DNA from: Lacinutrix himadriensis
GTDB taxonomy: Bacteria > Bacteroidota > Bacteroidia > Flavobacteriales > Flavobacteriaceae
Length of the DNA: 64,000 bases
Assembly (NCBI RefSeq): GCF_001418105.1
Contig: NZ_LIQI01000022.1
Location: forward strand, 1 to 64,000
Direction: 5' to 3'
Below are positions 1 through 6,654 of the stretch, in pieces. Each line of letters opens with the position of its first letter. The stretch's first letter is position 1. A program made the translations under genes and the position numbers. The notes under the pieces were generated by a model, which saw only the letters and a list, made by a program, of their open reading frames with translations, made no database searches and was not told where the DNA came from.

Positions 1-401
1 ATGTAACTATCCAGCAATCTAAAGAGTTGCAAGCACTCACTCTGAACTTCATTTAAAGCTGTGTAAAGAGGAACATCATTCATTTGTCCATATTCACAAA
101 TGGCTTTAGAATCACTCTTATCGGTCTTTACTTTGGCTAATTTCATCTGGATAAATCGCTTTACAGATAAAGGGTTTACAACAGACACACATACTCCAGA
201 TTTATATAAAAACTGTGCCAACCTGTAATGATAATAACCTGTAGCCTCCATAACCACCAAAACACTTTCTGGTAAGCCTTTTATGAATTTCACAAAGCCT
301 TTCTCATCATTTTTAAATTGGTCATGTCCTGTCTCTGAACCATAAACATCAAAGACATCTTTGCTAATGTCTAATCCAAAAATTTCACTATATTTATTCA
401 T
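1..401 (-). CDS. IS110-family transposase (DEDD recombinase), partial
   Basis: Encodes the RuvC-like catalytic half of an IS110-type transposase, which cuts and rejoins DNA with a serine-containing partner domain further downstream (outside this window). The ATG is at 401 and 133 codons are present, open at the window edge. The N-terminus reads FGLDISKDVFDVY. The four acidic residues expected of the DEDD motif can be placed at D11, E52 (VVMEATGYY) and D94/D97 (VKTDKSDSKA). Family assignment is secure. Whether the element is intact cannot be judged. The gene runs away from a ~220-bp structured leader, the arrangement of IS110-group elements in which the bridge RNA is encoded upstream of the transposase. 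Confidence 0.9.
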   Translation of the reverse strand, partial: MNKYSEIFGLDISKDVFDVYGSETGHDQFKNDEKGFVKFIKGLPESVLVVMEATGYYHYRLAQFLYKSGVCVSVVNPLSVKRFIQMKLAKVKTDKSDSKAICEYGQMNDVPLYTALNEVQSECLQLFRLLDSY

Positions 402-433
402 AAGAATTGAATTTTGGAAAGAACGAGCTACTG

Positions 434-568
434 ATGTTTCAACAACTTGAAATCGAGATCTAAAGTCTCACAGAACTGAACGAAATATTAGTAGAAAAAG
501 AGAGAGGATTATCAATGTTGTCGAAGTCTAATGCTTCACCGTGTATACTAATCTTATTTCTCTCTTTT
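434..568 (-). ncRNA. Putative bridge RNA of the IS110 element
   Basis: Two stem-internal-loop-hairpin modules lie in series between the IS end and the transposase. Module 1: stem 559-568/496-505 (10 bp, perfect), cap hairpin 534-537/523-526. Its two loop sides read, on the RNA, TATACACGG (547-539) and ACAACA (521-516). Module 2: stem 482-488/434-440 (7 bp, one G-U), cap hairpin 466-469/455-458. Both have the shape of the target- and donor-binding loops described for IS621. Module 1 sides match the two halves of the attC-like site the IS sits in, joined as ACAACACCGTGTATA on the plus strand. Module 2 pairs only weakly with the visible IS end (CTTAAG), so its donor role is less certain. Exact RNA ends are unknown. 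Confidence 0.6.
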
Positions 569-624
569 GTTCTTTCTGATTTATATATCTTAATTTAATG
601 TTTTATTTAAAATGTAAACTTAAG

Positions 625-746
625 CCGTGTATAATTAATTGCTTGTTTTAAGCCTACTTACGAACATTCCTGCGGAATATTCTATCTGTGATTTATTTGC
701 TAACTTAGTTGCTTAAATCACGCAACTAACCATACACAATCACGTT
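625..746 (+). repeat. attC-like cassette site, truncated on its left by the IS
   Basis: Left arm GTGTATAATTAATTGC (627-642) pairs with GCAACTAACCATACAC near 723-738, and the right boundary GTT is at 744-746. The inner hairpin is GAACATTCC/GGAATATTC. The left AAC box is missing because the IS interrupts the site immediately before CCGTG. All arm mismatches (three A/G-type in the outer arm, one C/T-type in the inner hairpin) become G-T pairs if the minus strand folds. Confidence 0.75.
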
Positions 747-1244
747 GTGAGCAAGCTAAAAAACCATCGTCTGAAATCAATATTAGAAAATAGAATCAAA
801 GCATTTGTAGTTGATTATCTGATTATGGGAATAATCGGATTTCTGATTGTTGCTCTGACTGATAATCTATTCCTAGCGATGATGATTGTCTATCCAATGG
901 CAATGAATAAGGACTTTCTAAATGGAAAAAGTATAGGAAAAAGACTTTTCGGAATTCAAGTTCAAAATCTGAATAACGAAAAAGCGTCTGAATGGAAAAG
1001 CTCTTTGCGGAATTTTTTACCAATTATCCCAATCGATTTGATGTTTACATTTGTAAGTCCATCACGCAGAATTGGTGACCGAATCGCGGAAACTAAAATC
1101 GGAATTGAAACAGAACAAAATTTAAAAACATTAAGTTCGGAATTAAAAAAATACCGAATTAATAAAGAGCTGATATTCGGAATAATTTTCGGAATTGCCA
1201 ATATTTACGGACTTCTATGGTTATATGGAATTATATTATCGTGA
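747..1244 (+). CDS. RDD-family small membrane protein (cassette 1)
   Basis: A 165-residue integral membrane protein of the RDD family, whose biochemical role is mostly unknown. Visible RDD features are R17 and D23 in RIKAFVVDYLI, the SIGKRLFGIQV segment, and RRIGDRIAE near residue 110. Hydrophobic segments lie at about 20-50 and 143-164. The start is GTG at 747, which lies inside the cassette boundary box GTTGTGAGC (744-752), so the coding region fills the cassette to its edge. The next in-frame ATG would remove the first transmembrane segment. The stop is 12 bases before the right boundary box. It is transcribed in the same direction as the other cassettes. Confidence 0.7.
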   Translation: MSKLKNHRLKSILENRIKAFVVDYLIMGIIGFLIVALTDNLFLAMMIVYPMAMNKDFLNGKSIGKRLFGIQVQNLNNEKASEWKSSLRNFLPIIPIDLMFTFVSPSRRIGDRIAETKIGIETEQNLKTLSSELKKYRINKELIFGIIFGIANIYGLLWLYGIILS

Positions 1245-1256
1245 AAAGAAAAGCCA

Positions 1257-1389
1257 GCTCACAACACCGTGTATAATTAATTGCTTTGGCAAGTGCTTAT
1301 TTGGAAAATTCCTTCGGAATTTTCTCTGGTTCGTATTTGTTTACTAATTTAGTTGCTTAACCACGCAACTAACCATACACAATTCCGTT
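1257..1389 (+). repeat. attC-like site between cassettes 1 and 2 (type I)
   Basis: R''-like box GCTCACAAC at 1257-1265, R'-like GTT at 1387-1389. The outer arm GTGTATAATTAATTGC (1270-1285) pairs with GCAACTAACCATACAC (1365-1380). The inner hairpin is GAAAATTCC/GGAATTTTC near 1303-1324. ACAACACCGTGTATA at 1261-1275 is an exact, intact copy of the sequence predicted as the target of the neighbouring IS110 bridge RNA. Confidence 0.75.
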
Positions 1390-1403
1390 AGCATACATTT
1401 GAA

Positions 1404-1847
1404 ATGACTCTTTCCCAAGTATATTTTTATATGATAATAATAATCTATCTGGTTTTAAGCCTAACGATTATAGTATTTACTGAAGATTTAAAAGAAGAAA
1501 AGCGTTTTAAAAAACATCTGAAATTCACTTTTCTAATTGGATTACTCGGAATTATAATGGAATTATTGAATTGGAATTATTTCTGCCGATTTAATTGTAT
1601 ACTTATAACTTTTTCGCCTTTTCTAACTTTGAATATTGTGAAAAGTACAATGCTACTTTTTGAGAAAATCTTTAAGAAAGTCCCTTATCAAACACATCGT
1701 GGAAAATTGTCTGACGGAATTTGGATTGAAAACAAAGGAGATTTAAAACATAAGAATTATTACGATATGTACACTTTCAGTGTTATGATTTTACCGATTT
1801 TTATTATGACAGGATTATTTATTCTGATTAAAGAAAACGTATGCTAA
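1404..1847 (+). CDS. Hypothetical four-helix membrane protein (cassette 2)
   Basis: A 147-residue protein that I do not recognise. Hydrophobic segments are at about 5-26, 40-58, 63-87 and 123-143, so it is probably an inner-membrane protein with a soluble loop at about 90-120. The ATG at 1404 is 15 bases after the cassette boundary GTT (1387-1389). The stop codon TAA (1845-1847) is part of the right boundary box GTATGCTAAC (1839-1848), so the gene uses the whole cassette. No catalytic motif is visible. Its small size and position suggest an accessory function, but nothing in the sequence tells which. Confidence 0.6.
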   Translation: MTLSQVYFYMIIIIYLVLSLTIIVFTEDLKEEKRFKKHLKFTFLIGLLGIIMELLNWNYFCRFNCILITFSPFLTLNIVKSTMLLFEKIFKKVPYQTHRGKLSDGIWIENKGDLKHKNYYDMYTFSVMILPIFIMTGLFILIKENVC

Positions 1848-1971
1848 CAACGTATATAATTTATTGCTGGCTTCTTGCCTACTTACGAAAGTCCTCGCGG
1901 ACTTTCTTGGTCGGTAATTATTTACTAAATTAGTTGCTTGAAACACGCAACAAACCATATACAACAACGTT
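1839..1971 (+). repeat. attC-like site between cassettes 2 and 3 (type I variant)
   Basis: Boundary boxes are GTATGCTAAC (1839-1848) and GTT (1969-1971). The left arm GTATATAATTTATTG pairs with CAACAAACCATATAC through three A/G-type differences. The inner hairpin is GAAAGTCC/GGACTTTC. The left box contains the stop codon of the cassette 2 gene. Confidence 0.75.
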
Positions 1972-2009
1972 AGCCACAAGGCAAAAACCAATCTGAACGA
2001 ATAAACAAA

Positions 2010-3587
2010 ATGGAAAAAAACTACTTTCTTTTAGAAGACAAAAAAAAGGAGATTGAATCCAAATTTTTAATCAAAAACGGTTGGTTAAAAATATATGAAA
2101 ACGACTCAAAAGATTTTGATGATACTGCTGGAGTTTACTGTTGTTTAATAGCAAATGACAAAATCGAAAAATACAATGAGGATTACAATTGGCCACTTTC
2201 TTTTGGAAGTGAAGGAAAACCTTGTGTTTATGGAGATAATACATATAAAACGAATGACGAAGAAGGATTAGAGCCTTTTTTATTCTATAAAAGTTTTTCA
2301 TTGCAAGAGACATCAATAAAATATTTAGATGTTGCCGAAGAATTTGTTCTCTACTTTAGACTATACGAAAAAGGAAATGACAAACAAAATAGAACCTTTT
2401 ACTACGTAAGTGATTATGGGGAATTAGACGAAGTTTTAGTTATCGAGCCAAAATTAATTAAGGTTAAAATAAAATATTTAAGAGAATATATTACAATGCG
2501 TGATATGAACTTTGTTGTTTGCTATGATTTTATGAGATTACTCAAAAACATCCCTTCAGATTGGAATATTAAGCACCAAGATGAGCTTACCAAAGAAAAC
2601 GATTTTATTTATAATCATTTAATTAGAAACGTATCCGAAAAAACTCAAAGTTGGTTAATGGGTAAAGTTTTCATTAAACCAAATAAAACAAAAAAATCAC
2701 ATTTCGACATTGAGGTCTCAAAAAATGAAAGCTACATAATTGAAATTGATGATGAAGGAGAATTGATTTATGAAGATTGCGGAGAAACTGAGGGAAATCA
2801 TTTTAAAGTAACGTATTTTAAAAAAGAGGTTTTAAACAAATATTATAATGAGCCTAATAAATATCAAGTTGACGGTTTTAGCGTTGGATCAAAATTTTTT
2901 AGATTAAAAATAGATAATAATGTAGATGAATATATTCCTGTTTTTCTTACCAATTTGAGAATGCTTCCAGAAATGGAACAACTTCATTGGAAACAATACA
3001 ATATTCCACCTAAAGAAGGAATGAATATTAGTCGAACTTATTATAAAACAATGATTGAAGGTCAATGGGCAGAACAGCCTGAAACAGTGGACTTATTATT
3101 TAAATCAAAATACAAAAGTTTTAATAAGAAGTGGGAAAAAAAATTTGGATGGAAATTATATAAACCATTATCCAAAACAGATGAACATCTATTTACGGCA
3201 TTACATAAAATTACTTCCAATAATGTCAAAGCCTTTTGCGAACAAACTTTGACTATTGTAAAACTAACTATTGACAGACTAAATGAAAAAGAATTAGCAA
3301 AAGGGTTAAGTTTAGAATCAAAAATTCGAGGAATTGGAAAATTTGAAAAATTTTTGGAATCTAAAGAAATAAATATACCTAAAATGTTTGAATTTTTAAG
3401 AAACCTTCAAAATTTAAGGTCTGGTTTAATTGCTCATACATTCAGTGAATCAAATAAGGATTGTAAAAAGGCTCTTAAATATTTCGGAATTGAAAACGAT
3501 AATTACACTAAGGTTTTGGAAGAAATATTCATTAAATCGATATATACATTCAATACTTTAGAAACATATTTTGAACTGAACGAATAA
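2010..3587 (+). CDS. Large protein with a C-terminal HEPN-like R-x5-H motif (cassette 3)
   Basis: A 525-residue soluble protein with no signal peptide or membrane helix. Residues 1-330 are mixed strand/helix and unfamiliar. The last ~130 residues are predicted mostly helical and contain LRNLQNLRSGLIAH, with R470 and H476 spaced as in the catalytic R-x4-6-H motif of HEPN ribonucleases. HEPN proteins of this size are frequent in toxin-antitoxin and anti-phage modules, so a defence or conditional-toxicity role is a reasonable inference, not a demonstration. The ATG at 2010 follows the cassette boundary GTT (1969-1971) by 38 bases, and the stop lies 7 bases before the boundary box GTGGCTAAC. No partner antitoxin is encoded in the same cassette. 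Confidence 0.6.
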   Translation: MEKNYFLLEDKKKEIESKFLIKNGWLKIYENDSKDFDDTAGVYCCLIANDKIEKYNEDYNWPLSFGSEGKPCVYGDNTYKTNDEEGLEPFLFYKSFSLQETSIKYLDVAEEFVLYFRLYEKGNDKQNRTFYYVSDYGELDEVLVIEPKLIKVKIKYLREYITMRDMNFVVCYDFMRLLKNIPSDWNIKHQDELTKENDFIYNHLIRNVSEKTQSWLMGKVFIKPNKTKKSHFDIEVSKNESYIIEIDDEGELIYEDCGETEGNHFKVTYFKKEVLNKYYNEPNKYQVDGFSVGSKFFRLKIDNNVDEYIPVFLTNLRMLPEMEQLHWKQYNIPPKEGMNISRTYYKTMIEGQWAEQPETVDLLFKSKYKSFNKKWEKKFGWKLYKPLSKTDEHLFTALHKITSNNVKAFCEQTLTIVKLTIDRLNEKELAKGLSLESKIRGIGKFEKFLESKEINIPKMFEFLRNLQNLRSGLIAHTFSESNKDCKKALKYFGIENDNYTKVLEEIFIKSIYTFNTLETYFELNE

Positions 3588-3594
3588 AAGCCCA

Positions 3595-3724
3595 GTGGCT
3601 AACATCGCATAAAAATAATGCGTAGATTAGTGCTTAAACAATGAACAGTGCACTTTTGTTACTTCTGATTTTCCTGCGGAAAATCCTCGCACACAAAAAC
3701 GCACTATTCTTATACGTAACCGTT
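3595..3724 (+). repeat. attC-like site between cassettes 3 and 4 (type II)
   Basis: Boundary boxes are GTGGCTAAC (3595-3603) and GTT (3722-3724). Left arm CGCATAAAAATAATGCG (3606-3622) pairs with CGCACTATTCTTATACG (3700-3716). All three mismatches become G-T pairs on the minus strand. Inner hairpin GATTTTCC/GGAAAATC. About 90% similar to the site at 32505-32636. Confidence 0.75.
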
Positions 3725-3761
3725 GTGTGTAATTTAAGCTACCGAACTGAAAACGGATTAA

Positions 3762-4226
3762 ATGGGAATATTTGACAAACTATTTGGAAGTAAAAAACAA
3801 AAAAATTCTGACTTTACAACTAAACAAAAAATTAGATTGGAATATAATGTTATGAAAAATATCTCATTAGAAAAATGTCAGAAATATGAGAACTCTGAAC
3901 AATTCAAATTAGTTGAAAACGGAATTTATCAAGATTTAAAAGATGATGATGACACGAAATATAGAATGACAATTTCTTATGAATTAGAATCTGACAATGA
4001 CACTAATAATCAATATCCTTTGGAAGATATTTTGGACAAGTACTGTCTGTATGTTTCTGACTTTTTGGAAACTGAAAACAATACAGAACCAAATGACTTT
4101 AAACTTGAATTAGCGGGAGAATTAAAAGACATAAAAAATGGTCAAGAAATAATTGGAAAAAAGGTCTATAATCAGGAATTCAAAGATGAGGACGGACAAA
4201 TAAGAGTCAACTTAAAAATTGAATAA
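3762..4226 (+). CDS. Small acidic hypothetical protein (cassette 4)
   Basis: A 154-residue acidic, soluble-looking protein, not recognised. It starts MGIFDKLFGSKKQ, an amphipathic lysine-rich N-terminus of a kind common in small bacterial proteins. The protein of the first cassette in the second array begins similarly (MGIFEFWKKK), but the rest does not align convincingly by eye. The remaining sequence is rich in Asp/Glu, with alternating strand-like segments (for example TKYRMTISYELES). The ATG is at 3762, 37 bases after the cassette boundary. The stop is 5 bases before the right box. No enzymatic motif is visible. Confidence 0.6.
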   Translation: MGIFDKLFGSKKQKNSDFTTKQKIRLEYNVMKNISLEKCQKYENSEQFKLVENGIYQDLKDDDDTKYRMTISYELESDNDTNNQYPLEDILDKYCLYVSDFLETENNTEPNDFKLELAGELKDIKNGQEIIGKKVYNQEFKDEDGQIRVNLKIE

Positions 4227-4231
4227 AAACT

Positions 4232-4361
4232 ACACACAACATCGCATAAAAATAATGCGTAGATTAGTGCTTAATCAAAGTCTAGTGCTTTTTTGTTACT
4301 TCTGATTTTCCTGCGGAAAATCCTCGCACACAAAACCGCACTATTCTTATACGTAACCGTT
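4232..4361 (+). repeat. attC-like site between cassettes 4 and 5 (type II)
   Basis: Boundary boxes are ACACACAAC (4232-4240) and GTT (4359-4361). The arms are the same as in the site at 3595-3724: CGCATAAAAATAATGCG against CGCACTATTCTTATACG, with inner hairpin GATTTTCC/GGAAAATC. The two sites differ mainly between the arms and in the cassette-specific boxes. Confidence 0.75.
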
Positions 4362-4382
4362 GGCAGTAATTAAAAAAAACAA

Positions 4383-5243
4383 ATGTGCATAATAGAAACA
4401 GTAAGTAATTTTTTTGACCAAGAATTTTTAAAAGATATTATAAGTGCTTTAATTGGAACAGGAACAGCTCTATTAATATTTTATTTAACAATCTTATCAG
4501 ACAGAAAAAAAGAGAAGAAAAAAAGTCAAGAAGAAAATGATAATCGAGTTCGGAATTTCTCAAATTTAGTTAAATCTTCTAACGGTCATGTGGAAACAAT
4601 TTCTGCTAATTTAGATGAAATGGTTTCTGAATACGAAAAAAATAATCTTGATTTTCAATTATTAAAATTTTCACCAAACAAAAGTTTCAATAGATTAGAA
4701 AAACTCTTAAAAAACGAAAATTATTTTCTTTCTTACATAAATAAATTTGGCGAAAGTAAAATTGATACATTCAATAATATATCGTCCAAAGTGGACTATT
4801 TTAATATGCAAATCGACCAGCTTTGGTCTATGGTTGAAAAATCTCAAAATTTTGACTTTGAAAGAAAAAAAAGATTTAAACTTCAAGTAAGTGAATTAAT
4901 GAATTTAACTGCTTGGATTACTAAACAACCTGAGCTATTGACAGCTGATGATATTGATAAACTAAACTCTTACATCAAAGAATTCTATGAAAATATTACA
5001 GATGAGACAGATTTGAACTATTTCTATGAGTATCTTAGAAAAGTACTTGAAAACGTCCTAATAAAATATACCGATAATCAAATTATACTTGGACATTTAC
5101 CTAAATTCAGAGATACTTCAGTTCTTTTTAGAGAAATTAAATTACAAAACGACAATCATAAAGATGATTTAAAACAAATATCAGAAACATTAAAAAGCAC
5201 ATTGGAAAAATATAAAACTGATGCTTCTGAATTAATAAAATAA
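4383..5243 (+). CDS. Membrane-anchored coiled-coil protein (cassette 5, first gene)
   Basis: A 286-residue protein, not recognised. One transmembrane segment (about residues 16-38, DIISALIGTGTALLIFYLTI) is followed by a strongly basic stop-transfer stretch and a long helical, probably coiled-coil cytoplasmic region rich in Lys, Glu and Asn. No catalytic motif is visible. It shares its cassette with a putative metallopeptidase that starts 37 bases downstream, so the two probably act together. A membrane sensor or scaffold paired with a protease is one possibility, but this is inference. The ATG at 4383 is 21 bases after the boundary GTT. Confidence 0.6.
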   Translation: MCIIETVSNFFDQEFLKDIISALIGTGTALLIFYLTILSDRKKEKKKSQEENDNRVRNFSNLVKSSNGHVETISANLDEMVSEYEKNNLDFQLLKFSPNKSFNRLEKLLKNENYFLSYINKFGESKIDTFNNISSKVDYFNMQIDQLWSMVEKSQNFDFERKKRFKLQVSELMNLTAWITKQPELLTADDIDKLNSYIKEFYENITDETDLNYFYEYLRKVLENVLIKYTDNQIILGHLPKFRDTSVLFREIKLQNDNHKDDLKQISETLKSTLEKYKTDASELIK

Positions 5244-5280
5244 CTAAAAGTTCTATAATAATTATTAATAAAAATACAAT

Positions 5281-5808
5281 ATGGAAGATTTAGACTTTCT
5301 TTTTAAAGACGGAATTACCAAAGCCTATCTTGAAAAATACACAAATTATCTCGCTTATAAACTTACACCAAATCTTATAGAGAATTTTAGGAATAATAAT
5401 ATCACACTACTACTCAATGTCTCACCTGGTAATGTTATAAGTAATTTTATGTTTCCATTTACAGAACCGACTTTTGGACATATAATAATTATTGAAAAGA
5501 ATGTATTAGAAAACTGCGATTTTACTTTAGAAGAAGCTAGCTCAATGATTCTTCATGAGTTTGGTCATATTTTCAATGATATTAACAATCAAGATAAAAA
5601 AGAATTTTACGCAGATTACTATGCAAAGTCATTAGGATTTGGAAATACATTGGCATCAGGATTAACGAAGTTTTTAAATAAAAAATTCAAATTTATTGAT
5701 GAACAAACTATTCAAGAAATTGAAGATAGAATAAAAGCTTTGCAGAATTCAGAACAAGAACCTTTAATTGGAAATTTAAAAGTATTGAGAGTTTTACCAA
5801 ATAATTAA
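5281..5808 (+). CDS. Putative zinc metallopeptidase, HEXXH type (cassette 5, second gene)
   Basis: A 175-residue soluble protein with a gluzincin-like active site: HEFGH at residues 92-96 (two zinc-binding histidines and the catalytic Glu93) and EFYAD at 108-112, which offers the third ligand. The arrangement resembles ImmA/IrrE-type (M78-like) peptidases, where HExxH is followed by an ExxAD motif. No DNA-binding domain is attached. It is co-transcribed with the membrane coiled-coil protein before it. Members of this broad class cleave repressors or antitoxins in mobile elements, but the target here is unknown. The stop is 6 bases before the boundary box ACTGCCAAC (5815-5823). Confidence 0.65.
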   Translation: MEDLDFLFKDGITKAYLEKYTNYLAYKLTPNLIENFRNNNITLLLNVSPGNVISNFMFPFTEPTFGHIIIIEKNVLENCDFTLEEASSMILHEFGHIFNDINNQDKKEFYADYYAKSLGFGNTLASGLTKFLNKKFKFIDEQTIQEIEDRIKALQNSEQEPLIGNLKVLRVLPNN

Positions 5809-5814
5809 ATAACT

Positions 5815-5835
5815 ACTGCCAACACCCGTATAAAA
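5815..5835 (+). repeat. Terminal attC-like half-site of array 1
   Basis: The box ACTGCCAAC (5815-5823) pairs with GTTGGCAGT at 4359-4367 and closes cassette 5. It is followed by ACCCGTATAAAA, a third arm type. The matching right arm is not found before the next gene at 6016. The second array ends in the same way (AACACCCATATAAAA at 33380-33394). The rest of the 5836-6015 gap holds no feature I can name. Confidence 0.5.
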
Positions 5836-6015
5836 TAAATAAAACCCAAATCTCCCCTTACTATTACGCATACTTTCATAAAACAAAAACCATTTCATTT
5901 TAGTTTTCAGCAACTATAAGTATCTTCCATTAGAAGAAAAATAGTTAACTTAGTTAACGAAAATTACAATTCACAAAATTGAAAATCAGCACTTAAGACT
6001 TTTCATTTCAAACAA

Positions 6016-6654
6016 ATGGGAAAATACCACATGGAAACAAAGAAGCAATTTAAGGACAGAATACAATTACCTTTTACGTTTGATGTAGAAAAAATGGCTG
6101 CAGAAGCAAACGCATTAAAAAAAGAACATTACGAATATTATAAAGTCATCACATTGCGTTCTCCTGCGCATTTGGTAGATACCTCTTTACCTTTTCCTCC
6201 GCCTGCAAGCGATTACGCAGATGGTTCTTGGACCGAGTGGATGGACACACCTAACCTAGAAAAATCACCATATTTAAAAAGCGTTATCGATACCTTTAGT
6301 CAGTACACCTCTGTTAATTTGGTTCGGTTATTATTTTTGGCGCCTAATTCTGTGGTAAAAGAACATACCGATCCTACTTTAGATTTAGAAGAAGAAAAAT
6401 CGATGATTAGATTAACCATTCCAATAGATAACAATAAAGATGTTTCCTTTTTTCTGAATGACACTATAGTGCCAATGAAAATAGGAGAATGCTGGTATTT
6501 ACGTTTAACAGATAAACATCGTGTTATTAATAACGGAACCACAGATCGTATTAATTTAACCATAGACATAATACCTAATGATGCCATAGTAGAAATTATT
6601 TCTAATACAAGCACATTAATGAATACACAAAACAAACCGAAGCATGAAAACTAG
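6016..6654 (+). CDS. Aspartyl/asparaginyl beta-hydroxylase-like Fe(II)/2-oxoglutarate dioxygenase
   Basis: A 212-residue cupin-fold oxygenase. The family uses Fe(II), O2 and 2-oxoglutarate to hydroxylate protein or small-molecule substrates. The expected facial triad can be placed at the HTD motif (KEHTDPTLDLE, about residue 117) and the distal histidine in TDKHRVINNG (about 168), followed by an Arg (TDRINLTID) that would bind 2-oxoglutarate. A second in-frame ATG at 6031 is equally possible as the start. The gene overlaps the decarboxylase downstream by 11 bases, indicating translational coupling and probably a shared pathway. The natural substrate cannot be read from the sequence. Confidence 0.75.
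   Translation: MGKYHMETKKQFKDRIQLPFTFDVEKMAAEANALKKEHYEYYKVITLRSPAHLVDTSLPFPPPASDYADGSWTEWMDTPNLEKSPYLKSVIDTFSQYTSVNLVRLLFLAPNSVVKEHTDPTLDLEEEKSMIRLTIPIDNNKDVSFFLNDTIVPMKIGECWYLRLTDKHRVINNGTTDRINLTIDIIPNDAIVEIISNTSTLMNTQNKPKHEN

Larger units (their letters stand above)
1..624 (-). mobile_element. IS110-family insertion sequence, upstream end only
   Basis: This is the transposase-proximal left end of an IS110-like element; the other end lies beyond position 1. It comprises the first 133 codons of a DEDD transposase and about 220 bp of non-coding DNA upstream. The outer boundary is placed at 624/625 because CCGTGTATAATTAATTGC at 625-642 is the arm of an attC-like palindrome that occurs intact at 1267-1283. 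The bases that should precede that arm (…CAACA) are missing and are replaced by the IS. No terminal inverted repeat is evident, as is usual for IS110. Confidence 0.8.
745..5823 (+). other. Integron-like gene cassette array 1 (five cassettes, no integrase seen)
   Basis: Cassettes begin at GTT 744, 1387, 1969, 3722 and 4359 and end at AAC 1265, 1848, 3603, 4240 and 5823. Boundary sequences pair within each cassette: GTTGTGAGC with GCTCACAAC, GTTAGCATAC with GTATGCTAAC, GTTAGCCAC with GTGGCTAAC, GTTGTGTGT with ACACACAAC, and GTTGGCAGT with ACTGCCAAC. This is expected if each unit was once a circle joined at G^TT, as integron cassettes are. All six genes point the same way. None has an obvious promoter of its own. 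An array without an adjacent integrase would be called CALIN-like. Confidence 0.75.

Noticed and set aside
625-4361. Palindromes between cassettes considered as MITEs or REP elements
   Set aside because: Plain repeat insertion would not give boundary boxes that match within each cassette but differ between cassettes, nor the constant gene orientation.
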